DNA of 64,000 nt from Paraphaeosphaeria minitans (Eukaryota > Ascomycota > Dothideomycetes > Pleosporales > Didymosphaeriaceae), in assembly GCA_015832175.1 (NCBI GenBank), contig WJXW01000017.1, positions 496,001 through 560,000 on the forward strand. The letters are read 5' to 3'. Below, in pieces: positions 33,816 to 45,879 of this stretch. Each line of letters begins with the position of its first letter. The stretch's first letter is position 1. A program made the position numbers and the translations under genes. The notes below the pieces were generated by a model. The model made no database searches. It was given only the letters and a program-made list of their open reading frames with translations, and was not told the origin of the DNA.

Positions 33816-35007
33816 GATGAATGCAATGTGTGTAGAGAAGGTAGAAGAAGCTTGAGCGAGTAGCTATGATAGCTATGATAGTGGTGGTAGCGGTAGTAGC
33901 TGTGCTGTGCAGGTACGGGGGCAACTGTAGAAAGCGAGGGGAGTTGGGAGAAAGGGAAAGAGGTCTGTGGCGGGATAAGAAAGCGAGCTCGTTTGCAAAG
34001 GACACACGCATTCACCTTCAAATTTGATACTCGAACCTTCAACCTCTGATCCGTGCACTCGTCTGCCTAGCTTGTACAAACAAACGAGTTCACGCTTTTT
34101 CTAGAGTATTGATGTGAGTCTCCTAGATACGTACATATGAATGAGATGGGTCAATGAATGATCTCACCAGAATGCCCTGCAGGACAGCACACGCCTGGAC
34201 AAGCACCTGACCCCCATTGCTTGTAAAGTAAAGCAGGATGAGGCTTAACTGGATTCGCTGTAATTCATCACAGCATCCTTTGCTATAGCTGTTTCATTCA
34301 CCTCATCGGCAGCTCGTTGCCATGCACATGCGTCTACGATTGTAGCCATACCCGCGAATGCACGCTATCAGGCTCGGCGGCCTCTAACCGCTGATCATCA
34401 TTTAGCTGTGTGGTGCAGACTTACTTTTGTTTTGGTATATTAAATTTCTTATAGAAATGTTGTGGTGGTATGTAGAGATATGTCGTGCGGCATGACGTTG
34501 AAGTACGTAGGTAGGTAAACCTAGTGGACACAAGTGGCCCAAGCGTCCACTCCAATTGGCATCGTACCAGTGAGACGAACACAATTTCTACAATGTGCCT
34601 TCATTGAATGGACACAGTCGAAAGAGATATAAATTTCGTCAAATGCATGATTCCGCCGTATTCGAGACGCGACACACCTATCTTAAGTTCGAGTTCTCTC
34701 TAAAACCTCGATCGGATACCATGCTTCACGATTATGATCGCCGTAAGATGACCTGCAAAGAAGAGCACCACTTGTGCGTCCACGACGCATTCATCAACGC
34801 TGCAATTACCAACCAAGAAAAACATATCTCCACATCAGGGATGCAGACTTTACCCTTCGGAGTTGAGCGCGTTCGGAATATTCAGCTCGCTTCCATAGGT
34901 AGTTTCGGCGTTCGGAGGACATATCATAGCCGCTAACGCCCCCACAATATAAGGAATCGTCCCGCACCGGTCACGGCCAGCTTTGAGACTCCGCGAACAC
35001 TTTGATA
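33816..35007. other. Intergenic, 1.2 kb
   Basis: Divergent upstream regions of the hypothetical gene and the MCT-like carrier. Short simple-sequence runs occur at about 33868-33900. A plus-strand frame at 34595-34936 has no recognisable domain and is not called. Confidence 0.4.
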
Positions 35008-36558
35008 ATGGAACTTGTTGCAAGCCGAGACCAGCCATCGGGGCCACCGCATCTGCAGGAGAAGGATGAAACACTGGTCGAGGAATCCCCCTCTGAACCC
35101 TACCCAGAAGGTGGATTGACAGCATGGCTTGTTGTTCTGGGGTCGTTCTGCGGAGTCATCGGTGCTTTTGGCATGATGAATACAATTGGAATATGTACGT
35201 CTCGCCTCATAGTTGGAATCTACTCGATCGAACTGAACCCTAGAAAATAAGAAGATGGTCTACACTTGGTAGGGCGGGTTACAGTGAGATGAACATCCAA
35301 GGCAATTCCACGATGCCGTGACGTGAAGAGAGATCAGTTAACTAACTCGACCACAGTCCAAGCATACGTTACCGAGCACCAGCTCAGAGACTATAGCGAG
35401 AGCACCATCGGGTGGATCTTCGGCATGTACGTCTTTCTGGCCTTCTTCTGCGGCATCCAAATCGGGCCTATTTTCGATGCCCACGGCCCACGCTTGCTCG
35501 TCCTCGCCGGCAGCATCTGCTTGTGCCTATCCATGTTCCTCATCGGCCTCTGCACCGCATACTGGCACTTCATGCTCGTGTTCGGTGTGCTCGGCGGCAT
35601 CGGCACGTCTCTGATCTTCACGCCGGCTCTGGCAGCCGTCAGCCACTTCTTTCTTAAGAAGAGGGCCTATGCAACAGGCATCGCAGCAATGGGCGGAAGT
35701 CTGGGCGGTGTGATCTTCCCTTTGAGCCTCCAGAAGCTCTTCCCGCAAGTGGGATTCGCGTGGGCGACGAGGATCATGGGGTTCATCATCCTGGCTAGCT
35801 GTTGTGTGTCCGTGGCACTCGTGAAATCGAGGCTGCCACCGAAGCCGGGGCAGTCCGTCATGCCTGATTTGCGCATCTTCCGAAACTTACCGTTTCTGCT
35901 GGTTACCATCGGAGTATACTTTATGGGTGCGTCTTCCCGTTCTACCTCACTAGATCGACGTGCAAATGCTAACGCAACGATAGAATGGGCCCTCTTCATT
36001 CCCATAACATACATCACCTCCTTCGCCCTCTCCACCGGCGCCCTCTCCCCTGCTCTCTCCTACCAACTCATCGCCATCTTCAACGCAGGCTCCTGCTTTG
36101 GACGCTGGGGCTCGGGCATCATGGCCGACAAGCTCGGCCGCTTCAACAGCATGGTCGCCATGCTTGCTCTTTGCACTGCCACCACCGTAACCCTCTGGCT
36201 GCCCGCCTCAATCCTCGACCCGACCTTGAATTCAGACAAGACCACCGTCAAAGCACTATCCATCGTCTACGCGCTGATTTTTGGGTTTGCCAGCGGGAGT
36301 AACATCAGTCTGACGCCAGTGTGTGTTGGGCAGCTGTGCGATACAAATGTGTATGGGCGGTACTACGCGACGTGCTACACCATCGTGAGCTTCGGCACGC
36401 TAACGGGAATTCCGATCGCCGGGTCTATTCTGTCAGCCACTGGAGGCCGATATTATGGAGTTGTGACGTTCACGTTCGTCTGTTATATCGTCAGTTTGAT
36501 ATGTTTCATATGGGCGAGGGCATGCAGTGTGGGGTGGAAGATTGCTGTCAAGTATTGA
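35008..36558 (+). CDS. MFS carrier, monocarboxylate/Mch-like
   Basis: Predicted 12-TM transporter of the fungal monocarboxylate-porter group (yeast Mch relatives). Model: join(35008..35194,35357..35926,35984..36558), 443 aa. The N-terminus has the group's hallmark [18 protein letters not shown], then [13 protein letters not shown] formed across intron 1. [20 protein letters not shown] and [16 protein letters not shown] follow, and the second half has [16 protein letters not shown]. Intron 1 is 162 nt (GTACGT to CCACAG) and intron 2 is 57 nt (GTGCGT to GATAG); both keep frame. The start is ATG 35008. The substrate (monocarboxylate, riboflavin or other) cannot be told. Confidence 0.88.
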
Positions 36559-36820
36559 GACGGGAGGGGGATATACCCTTTGGCCGAGTAGTCCGCTGTG
36601 GAAAAATTTCGAGATCAGTCGAGAGAGACTATTTTGCGTTCATGGGCGTTTCGGATGGGGCATTGCCCATACCAAAGGCAGCATATAGACACAGCCTTCC
36701 AGACACAAAAAGTAAATACTATTATCAACCACGGTACTAGTACACCACGGGTATCACCATGCTCACTGCAATCCACGAAATGGTACTAGCATACCATTCT
36801 CAGCATCTCCTTTCCATCAA

Positions 36821-37909
36821 TTACACATCACTCCTCACCACGCTCATCCCCCTCGGTACACACCTCCCCGGGTGCCAAACAGCCAACAACCACACAGCCA
36901 CCACGACTGGCATAAACTCCAAGCACCCAAAGTAAACCTCGTGCGTATTCAACTCGCCATACAGTCCCTCCGCCGTTTCCGCCAGCCTGAAGCACACACG
37001 CAGGTAGAACAGCACCACGGCCGCGATGAAGGCGAGGTAGAACCATCGGGTCACGACCTCGAACATGACCTTTTTCGCCCTCGCCACAAACGCCACGAAC
37101 AGGACGATGAATACGAGGAAGGTGAAGGCCTGGAAGGCGAGGCCCGCAAGGAGAATGTTGTTAGGGGTGGTGGGGTCCTTGCGATTGGATTCAGCAACGC
37201 CGATCAGGGCGGCGCCGAGAATCTGGACGACGGTCGCGACGACGTCGCAGGAGATGAAGATCCAGAGGATGGCCTTGGGCGGGAGGGGCGCGTGATGGCG
37301 GCCTGTGGCGTTGATGAGGCGCGAGAGGATCGTGTAGATGGCCGCGGCGAAGAAAACGGGCGCTACGACGATGACTGCGTGGGGAATATGTTAGTGGGGA
37401 CAAGTAGGTACCTACGAGGGCAGGATGGACGGACAGAAGTATTGCACCACGAAGAAGGCCACGCGGTAGGGGTCTACTTTTGCGCTGAGGGCGCGGAACG
37501 CGTAGCCTACTATCTCCTGTTCGCTGGTGAGTTTTGACAAGGTGGGGAGGGGTGCGAGACCGCGCAAGGAGCTCCGTACAAATGCTATGCCGACTAGCAT
37601 GGTACTGAAGTACCAACTTCGGTATTTGAAGAGCTGCCATGTGTGCAGGACGCCTGCAAGGGCGAACAGAACGATGCCCAGTATCGCGACAACGATGGAG
37701 GGTGTGTAGCCATAGATGATGATTGTCGCGTCGCCTGTAGGAATGTTAATACTCTTGCACAGAAAAGTACTCAACTGGTTGACGGTTGAGATTGTGACTA
37801 TTCTACAGGTGTTTGTTGAGGTTGCGTAGGTAAAGGGGTTCGCACCTGGGCCCATAGGATTAGGGAAGTTGGGATCGATCCATCCCCTCGCAGGTGGCTC
37901 CGAAGACAT
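36821..37909 (-). CDS. RTA1-family lipid-translocating membrane protein
   Basis: Seven-TM fungal RTA1/RTM1/RSB1 family, linked to sphingoid-base or drug resistance. Model: complement(join(36821..37374,37435..37734,37846..37909)), 305 aa. It shows IIIYGYTPSIVVAILGIVL, VGYAFRALSAKVDPY, then QYFFIVVAPVFFAAAIYTIL across the last intron and LIGVAESNRKD. The 111-nt intron 1 is a multiple of three without a stop, so it can be misread as coding; splicing it (GTGCGA to CTACAG) gives the normal junction NPMGPGDATIIIYGY. Intron 2 (60 nt) uses an unusual GTCCGT donor. The start is ATG 37909. Family call is firm. Confidence 0.85.
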
Positions 37910-38615
37910 TTCGTGGTTTCCCAAATCTGCTGTGAGCAGTGAATTACGACTCGAGGTTACTAAGCCGCAGACAGGCGCGTCTCGTGATGTTGCGAAACCG
38001 TTGGAAGACGAACAATGTCAACCAACAACAAACTTCCCTCGAGGGTCACGTCTTGGGGTTGAGCAGTTGATGAAAGCTACGCAAAACACGAGTTGGGCCA
38101 TTCTTTCATGAAATACTGTAGGGGGTCCCATCTCTTGCAATTGACTTGCGATATTGTAAGTCGCTCGCGATCCCCAGTCAGAGTCGTGTCCATCTTTGCC
38201 GCAAGTGGCGCGTCAAAGCGGAGCTTTCGCCGTCTTGGCTCTCGGTCGAAGAGCCTAAGAAGGCTCTTGGCACTGCTTCGAATCATGATGAGAAGTCACC
38301 CTCAAATACACTATATCCAGAATACGAGAAGCGCGAGACACGTGAGCAGGAAGGTAGAAAGAGAAACGTTGCAAGTGAAGTCACTGCGTTGATCAGTCGG
38401 CTCCAGGCTCGGACCATTCACATCGGGCGTGCGGGAGCTGGGGGTTCCATCGAACTTCGGCCGCCAGAGCCCTCGACAGTGGGCCATGAATTTCGGCTTG
38501 TAACGACGCGCATTCGATTTTGTATTGCTGCGGCGCGACGCGTGTGCTGCCTCGGCTATGGTACACTGGCTACTCGCACAAATTACTCAAACAAGACGAT
38601 CGCAGGCTTGCGCGT
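37910..38615. other. Intergenic with an unexplained plus-strand frame
   Basis: Upstream region of the RTA1 gene and 3' flank of CTNNBL1. A plus-strand open frame runs from about 38146 into antisense of CTNNBL1 (to 38943) and encodes a charged stretch (EYEKRETREQEGRKRN). Codons look reasonable in the intergenic part, but no family is recognised and no model can be closed. Confidence 0.3.
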
Positions 38616-40463
38616 TCACTGCAGAAATGCTACCAAAGTCTCCAGCATCTCCCGCTCAGCAGGCTCCACCTCCAAAACGCCATCCAGTTGTGCTTGTAGT
38701 GTCCTCTTGACGTCCTTCAGGCTTTCGTCCCGCTCCCCAAGCGCTTTCACAATAGCTTTCTTCGCCCCGTCGTCTTCAGCCACCAGCCAGGCAAGGATTG
38801 CGTCTATACGCTCCAAGCAATACAGCCCTTCGTCAAGCCGTGATGGTATGTTCTCCACGTCGACTTCTTCCTGCTCTTCTTTGGACAACCCTCGTTTCTT
38901 GTCCTTGAACTTGGCATCAAACGCCGCCACACGCGCAGCGTAGTCTCTGCGCAAAGCCACAAGCTTGTCGATCTTCTCGTAGTCTTTCTCGAGGAATTTG
39001 GCAAGAGCGCGGAAGCGGCTATCGGTGTTGGCAGGTAATGAGCGGAGTAAGGAAGCGAGGGTACCGAGGATGTGTTCGGTCGTCTCGGGATCGGGTTTCT
39101 TGGTCTTCATAAAAGTGCTGAAGATGGGTTTGAGGCCTCGCGCTTCGACAATCTTCTCGCACACTGGGGCTGCAGTGTTGGACAGGTTGACCACAGCCTG
39201 CGTACCATTGGCTTTTGAGCTGTCGTCGTTGATCTGCACCTCTTCGGATAGCGCCGATTCCGCGTATCCACTGGCATGGTCCAAAACTTTGAGCGATCTG
39301 CTTTTGCTGGTCTTGCCGTCCCTCACCATGAGCAGACACAGCTCCACGCCTTCTGCGTCCATGAGCTTCATCTTCCCTTCTGGTTCATCAACCAGAGATG
39401 TCAGGCAATTGAACAGATTCTCCATATATTCTTCCTCCTCGCTCTCCTTCTCCGGGTCATTTCGTCGATAAGGTGCGAGATGTGTAAGGAAGATGTCGAC
39501 ACCGTTCGATTCGATTACACGTTTGCGGTTCGGACGTGATGACTGGGTGAGGATGGAAAGGATCTCGGAGGCGTATTGCTTGTTCTGTGTCGTGGATTTC
39601 TCGGTCTGTTGTATCCGGCTGAGCAGCCAGTCCAGCAATTTCTTTTCTTTGCCCACGAGATCTGTATTCGTAGGTTGTGATAAGAGTGCCTCAATCACGC
39701 CGAGTGAATGGTACACGCCCGATGCGTCCTCTGCGTTGCTCTCGTCAAAGCGGCCGAAGTTCGAGATGAGTAGACCCAGCAGGTCTGCCTCAAGGAATGC
39801 CGATACAAGCGCATCCCACTGCTCCGGTTCTGCATCCACATCTTCGTCCGTTAGTTCCGATATTATCTCAATGGCGGCAATCGCGATGTCCGTGTTGTCG
39901 TGCGCTAGCAATTCCACCAGCTTGGTAGCTGCTGAACTCTTCGCAAACTCCTCGTAAAGCCTCGAGTGCTCTGATAGTATGCTGAGGCTCTTGATGCTCT
40001 CGTCCAGATCGCCCTCCGACCCCATAAACTTGGTCGGGTCGTCCTCGTATTTGGCCCGCAATGAGGCATTCTTGTTGACCTTCTTCTCGAAACCGAGGGC
40101 CATTTTCCGCAGCCATGATGAATCGTATTTTTCTTCGCCTATTGCTTCTTCCCCGTCCTGTGCGTCCAGGTAGTCCATGGCATCTTTCGCATCCTCATCT
40201 ATCCCGCCGCCGAAAAAGCGGCCGTCCTCGTCGTCGCCCTCTTCGTCGCCCTCTTCATCGCCAAAATCCAGGGGTAATGAGGGCCCAGCTTCTTCATCGT
40301 CGTCCTCCTCCGCGACAGAGGCATGCACGGGTCGCTTGGCGTCGCTGTTCAAGCTGAGTTTCGCCGACTTGAAGGCTTGCGTGGGATCGGCTTCAGACGG
40401 GTTCTCGAATTTGCGCTTTATCGCCGAGCTAGTGCCTTTGAAGAGGTCGTCAATGCTGGTCAT
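38616..40463 (-). CDS. CTNNBL1: Beta-catenin-like protein 1 (spliceosome-associated)
   Basis: Nuclear armadillo-type protein associated with the Prp19 complex and CDC5L in pre-mRNA splicing. 615 aa, one exon. The start at 40463 (MTSIDDLFKG) is the family N-terminus. A nuclear-localisation-like stretch (AIKRKFENP) and a long acidic region follow (residues about 50-85). The diagnostic segments are SSWLRKMALGFEKKVNKNA, DNTDIAIAAIEIISELTDED, NLFNCLTSLVDEPEGK and LRRDYAARV near the end. Armadillo/HEAT helices fill the middle. No lesion is seen. Confidence 0.92.
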   Translation of the reverse strand: MTSIDDLFKGTSSAIKRKFENPSEADPTQAFKSAKLSLNSDAKRPVHASVAEEDDDEEAGPSLPLDFGDEEGDEEGDDEDGRFFGGGIDEDAKDAMDYLDAQDGEEAIGEEKYDSSWLRKMALGFEKKVNKNASLRAKYEDDPTKFMGSEGDLDESIKSLSILSEHSRLYEEFAKSSAATKLVELLAHDNTDIAIAAIEIISELTDEDVDAEPEQWDALVSAFLEADLLGLLISNFGRFDESNAEDASGVYHSLGVIEALLSQPTNTDLVGKEKKLLDWLLSRIQQTEKSTTQNKQYASEILSILTQSSRPNRKRVIESNGVDIFLTHLAPYRRNDPEKESEEEEYMENLFNCLTSLVDEPEGKMKLMDAEGVELCLLMVRDGKTSKSRSLKVLDHASGYAESALSEEVQINDDSSKANGTQAVVNLSNTAAPVCEKIVEARGLKPIFSTFMKTKKPDPETTEHILGTLASLLRSLPANTDSRFRALAKFLEKDYEKIDKLVALRRDYAARVAAFDAKFKDKKRGLSKEEQEEVDVENIPSRLDEGLYCLERIDAILAWLVAEDDGAKKAIVKALGERDESLKDVKRTLQAQLDGVLEVEPAEREMLETLVAFLQ

Positions 40464-41468
40464 ATCGGCGTGTCGACGTAAGAAGAGGATGCGACTGGGC
40501 GTTCGGTTCCGGGTGTCGCAAGCCGCGTCTGCTCGAGAAAGTTGCCAGTCGTGGTCCGAGCTTCGACTAGCGCCATTCGGGCGACCGACCCTGGTCAGCC
40601 TTGCCAGCCCTTTCATCTTAGAACAGCGCCAACCTGTAGCGCGCTGAGTTCAGCGGCATGTCGTCCTAGGAAGAGCTGGCATGGTACACAACAGGCACCA
40701 ACGGACTACTGCCACTGTAACGGCATTTACGAGGAAGCATGCATAGTGTAGGCGAAGGGCGTCACAACAAAGTAGCAAGTGTGAAGGTGCATTTTTTAAT
40801 CTTAATTCGCTAGGTATATACTGAAAGCGCAGAAATAGAATGGGTCAGGGGTCCCCTCGAAAACCATTCGACGGTCATGGACAGCTCCATTTGCATTGAA
40901 CAATTCACAACGAGCTATTGATGGTTAGAGACAACTCAATCTAAAGAAGACGAGACATCGAATGTCAGGAACAACTCGATAGGTCGAAGGCAAAAATCAA
41001 GGGTCAAAGACAACTTTGATTTACACAAGACAAGGTATTGAGGGTAAGTGATACATCAATGTAAACAGAACACAATATCGAGGGTCAGGGATAACTCAAA
41101 GAAACTGTTGAAGAGGCGATAACAAGCAAGGACAACCCAGGCGATCAAACAAGGTTCACGGACACCCCACAGTCTCCAAACCAAAGCTTTCCACAAGAAC
41201 ACGTCGTACTTACTATTTGAACGTGGTGGAGAAGAGAAAGCGTTGGATGAGGTGAACGGGAAGGGGGCGACGCACACGAACTGCAGTCTGCCAGCCCTAG
41301 ACGACGGGTATAAAGTCATGCCGAGTTAAGACAGGACGAGCGAGACTCGTCTACCGGTAAACTCAGCATAGAACGATCACTCGGCAAGTAACAGTAAAGT
41401 GTACCCATGCTGGACTGAAAAGAGGGAGCTACGATTCTACTCTTTCTCTCCTAACAAGCAACCAGATG
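40464..41468. other. Intergenic region holding a stem-loop repeat array
   Basis: Upstream of CTNNBL1 and downstream of the ferroportin gene. Besides the repeat array at about 40837-41100 I see no gene. Confidence 0.5.
40837..41100. repeat. About 40-bp degenerate tandem repeats with palindromic arms
   Basis: Five clear units begin at 40917, 40957, 40996, 41037 and 41077, with two weaker ones before (about 40837 and 40866). Each has a core like GGTCAGGGACAAC between short inverted arms. Arms are ATTGA/TCAAT, ATCGA/TCGAT, ATCAA/TTGAT and ATTGA/TCAAT in units 1-4; the fifth is broken. Spacing is 39-41 bp. Confidence 0.7.
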
Positions 41469-43107
41469 TCACGCCCGCCCAACACCCTCCAACTCGACCT
41501 CGCTCTCCTCCTCGATGGTAGGCAACACTTTGTACCTCCCACTCCTCTTCTCCATGCACCGACTCGTATGCAGCAAATGGCCCCTCTTCCTGCGCACAAA
41601 CGCCGCAAAGCACGCCGTACTCGCCACAAGTACACCGCCGCTGACCCACACCGGGAAGCGGAACTGCTCCGGCCGCGCCCACACCATCGTCGTGGCAAAG
41701 CTGCACAGCTCGAACAGGTTCTGGAGGGAGGCTTCGATGGACGAGAAAGAGCCGCGGGCCGCTTCGGGCGCGTCTTCCTGGACGAGGTACTGCACGCAGA
41801 GGTCGAAGCCCCAGAGACCGAGGCGGGACAGGGTGACGCCTGCGACGAGGGCGAGGCCGGCGCTTTGGGTCAGCGGGGTGGAGAGCGTGAAGAGGGCGAT
41901 GGCGAGGAGGACGGTGATGAGCTGGTAGTTGATGAACCATAGGCCTGCGCGGACGGCGCCGATACGGCGCATGAGGAGGGGTGCAGCACAGGTTGCGCTG
42001 AGCTCGAGGATGACGGAGACGAGACGCATACCGGCGATATGCGTGGAGGTGAAGCCCAGCGTGAGGAGGTAGGTCGTCAGTTGGGAACCGAAGCCGAGCA
42101 CTGTGAAGTAGAGCAAGGCCAGGGAGAAAGACGCGAGGCAGGCTGCGTTCGTGAAATAAGCTTTCCATTGCTGGATGGTGTTGGAAAGCCCACGAGAGTT
42201 TGGTGTTGCCATGCGTCGGCCTTGCGTAGCGTGAAGCGTAGTTGTGGACTTTCCCCTCCTGTTCGCCAGGCCTGGGACCGCATGGTAGACTTGCGCAATG
42301 GCGAAGTATTCCTGCGACATCAGTACAGAGTCTACACAGCAATGAAATACAACTCACAAAGACAATGCTCAACGCATTCTGCGCCAGTACAACCCATATT
42401 GCGATCTCGGTGGAGTACCCATCCACCAGCGAGATCCCCAACGGCGCAACCAACTTGCACACCAAATCAATCCTCCTCATCTTACTGTTCAAGTCCTCCC
42501 TGGGCAAGCCCAACCCCTCCGCAACAACAACTACCCAATCCCTCTCCACCGCCACCGTATTCCCCACAAAAGCCAGCTTCTCTACCCCTGCCAGCACCAT
42601 GCAGATCGAAAACCAGGCCCCCGTCGTCCATGTCTCCGGCGCCGATTGCAGCAGCAGCAGCAGTATTCCGCAGGAAGCCGCGACAGAGACGCGCTGCCAG
42701 ATGATTGAGTGGCGCACGACGCCTAGGCGCTCTCTGCTGTCGACTTGGTGGCCTATCGCGGAGGACAGAAGAAAGGCGGCGAGCGAGCGAAACAGCGCGT
42801 AGCACGAAGCGTAGAAAAGGGTGCTCGGAAAGATGCTGCCTAGGAAGATGACAGCGCTGAACTCAAACGTGCGGGCGTTCCACGTGCTGAGCGTGTGTGA
42901 CAGGTAGAGCTTCCACAGCACGGCCCTGGTACTAAGTGTGTTGGTGGCCGAGGGAAAGCTTTCGGCTGGTGAAGGGTCAGGCGCTTGGCCATTGTCTGTG
43001 GCTTCAGATGTCGACGGCATGGCTGGGTCTACTGTGAGCAGTACTACGCTGTCTTGCGAGGCAAGCAGGCATGTTGAGGTGGCCAGGTGGGGTGGAGTGA
43101 CGGTCAT
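41469..43107 (-). CDS. Ferroportin-like (SLC40) metal exporter
   Basis: Predicted iron efflux carrier of the ferroportin family. Model: complement(join(41469..42311,42358..43107)), 530 aa; a later Met at 43020 would give 501 aa. The diagnostic first half is LWKLYLSHTLSTWNARTFEF, RSLAAFLLSSAIGHQVDSRE and VVRHSIIWQRVSVAASCG. The second exon opens with EYFAIAQVYHAVPGL. The 46-nt intron has donor GTGAGT and acceptor GTCGCAG. The C-terminal half has GLALVAGVTLSRLGLWGFDL and the long-conserved LVQEDAPEAARGSFSSIEAS. The tail is acidic. Subcellular location is not evident. Confidence 0.87.
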
Positions 43108-45879
43108 GTGTGCTGTGAATTCCCCGCTGTTGCAGCAGCCGAGGTCGGTCGCTGCTAACCCGATATGTCTAGCCTTGGACCCTGAAAATACCAGTCAAGA
43201 AAGGTACACCGTACACAGCCTCCATAATTTTCGACATCATGCAAGTAGGTATACTGAAAGTTCTCGCCATGTAGTCTAAGCAGACGGCCCACTTGTCGTC
43301 GTGTTTGGGGCTCTTGACGATCAAACAGGCAGCGTTGAGAGAGATGTCTAGATTTGACTATGCTGAGATCGATCAAACTCTATGAGAAGAAGCCGGGCTA
43401 AGATCTTGCGTTCTTTCTGAAGCGTCGTACTAACCGTCTCGCGTCCTTCCAAGTGTGTGTAAATCAAGTGGCAGCTATTCCGAGCTGCGGACCCTTTCGC
43501 TGCAGCATCGTGCAACGGACCGCCTTGGTATTGATATAGATACGACGGTGCAGTTCAAGACTGATGGCGGGGTGCCTTGCGTCCCTCACAACGGAAGAGC
43601 ACTCTTATGAGAGAGGTTCTTTTGCGACTCCCACCACCATATCGTCTACGTGTGAAAAGTTCCGCCCAAGGCACGCTATGCGGCATTCGGAGTCTTCAAC
43701 TGTGTAATCTTCCCAGCCGTTGCCAAGCAGACTGGTTGGTTTAAGAGGGACAAGCCCTGAGGTAACAAGCTGCGTAGATCGTCTCTGGATGCTTGGTGAC
43801 AAGCGTCATGAGCGGCCCAACCTCGAGTGTCTTCAGCTTCGACGAAGCGAGATGAGGAGGCCCACGATAGACGGCAAGCATGTTGACACCCCACCTGAAG
43901 CATAAGCATTTGGCCGAATTCCACGAATCTCCTGCACCCCTGACCCCGTGATACGAACCAACTCGTTTCCCATCTTCCATTGTCTGATTGCCCATCTCAG
44001 TCCCAGTTGTACGCATGATGAGCTTGAGCGGGTAGCCCTCATACCGGCTCAGCATGGCTGAACACCAGCCGTGTGTCTCTCCCACCACAATATCCACTCT
44101 GCGGCGGATAGCTTCGCGCTAATAACGTAACAGATAAGGAACGGACCGATTGTGGGCGTGGCTACCCCCGGCAGCCCGAGGAGAAAGCGCATCATGGGCG
44201 TGGCCGACCAGCCGTAGAGGAATCTGTGCCATGGAACGCGCACAGAACGCGCAAGGCGTGGAGCACGTACATCATATGTGGAGGCGGACAGCCCAGGTAA
44301 TCGACGCGCTGTGTGCCTTGTAAACCATTGAACCAATGGCGATCCATTGACAATAGTAGATCTTACAATGATGAGCTGTCATGTTCCGCTCTCATCTCCC
44401 ATCAAATCCATTAGGAGAATCGAATTAAGAGAGTAACCAATCGCGCTGGCATTGGAGGATGCAAAGAGCACGGTACTCCGCCGAACCTAAGCGGCGGCTG
44501 CGTCTGGTGACTTCAGCCTCTTTCGTGCCGAGTTGCAGGAACAAACTGTGCGGTTTTGACACCGTCAGATTTCGCACGTGGATCTTCACGCAGGGTCCTG
44601 GCACAGTTTTGGCGCTGCATGAGATCATGTTGCAAAGGTTCGCCAACATCGCGGTTTTATAATGGCTCCGAGTCACCGAACAGACCCTTGAAATACCGTT
44701 GAGATTCTGGGTGTTGAGGCCCGTAGCGTCCAGCTCTCGTCTCGAAGTCCTTAGTGTCAAGCTCAAATCTCCAATCGTTCAGGCAGCGCAACCCCAGACT
44801 AGGAGTAAAGATGGGTCTCGACACAGTAGCGAAGACAGCTAAATTATCTGGTGTCGCAAGTGTAGACCCATGAGCCGCCCTATACAAAGCCTCACCTGCC
44901 GCTATTGGTTCCTGCATCGGATCGCATGGCGGTGAGCGTGTCATCAGTAGCTCGAAGAAGTAGCGTCGTCCCTAATGTCCGCATATAGTACACGCTGTTC
45001 GCGTGACCTGCTGCAACCGTGCAACTCGCACCTGTTTTGGGGATCGTGCGCTCGGAAATGGCGGCAAACTCTGATCCGGGAGCGACATCATGAGGCCGGT
45101 CGACATGTAGGAGAGGTGGAAATGCCCGACGTTGCCATTTCGGTATCTCAACATACAACGACCGAGGTTCTTCGTACTGTGTGAGCCCATGTTCTTCGTT
45201 GGAGAAATGTGCCACTTCATACGGACGGTTTCCAGCCACTAGCTTGCTCTGCTAGACCGAATGCACTTGATGGGCGCCACCCGAAGCCGCTATCGGATCT
45301 GGCCTGCATTTTCGGAAGCAGCTCCGCAGCGCGAGGTCCGCCCGCTCGCACTTCGCATGGTCTTGCCAAAGCCAAAGAAATGTATTTAGCCGTTGCGGGA
45401 TACCAACCCTTATGTGAACGTCTACCGCGTCTATGAATTGGGCGCGTGGAAGTACACAGCACAGATGTGATAATGGATCAATCTGTGGGCGCCAGTGAAA
45501 AACTATAGTTTACATGTTGTAGCCAAGGATTAGAGCTGGTAGGCCGGGCTTGGTTGCGTAGGGGTGTGACGAAGACGTGGGATTGATCCACCTTCGTGCC
45601 GTGCTGAGATCTACACCTTGATGGAGCGCACAACAGACGCAAGGATCGACCACCAAAAGGCGCAGAAGGATATATGGCGATGAATGAAATCGAGACGATT
45701 GCACCGATCTCTTGTTGGAGGGTAGCAATGCTTCAGTTTTCGTTCAAGCCCATGTCCGTTGGCGCATCATGCAGTGAATGCGCGTCGCCGGAGTGACGGT
45801 GCTTGCCATGAAGAGTTTACTTCCATGAGCGGGCCTGCACAAGGCATGTTCCTATTACACTAGGCTTTGATGTTTGTCC
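43108..45879. other. Gene-poor interval of 2.8 kb
   Basis: No gene can be supported. The best open stretch is minus-strand 44893-45239 (115 codons, AAISERTIPKTGASCTVAAG), followed by a GTGAGG donor-like site, and then a frame at 44657-44856 (CLNDWRFELDTKDFETRAG) that does not join in phase. These could be exons of a decayed gene. I recognise no family. Confidence 0.35.
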
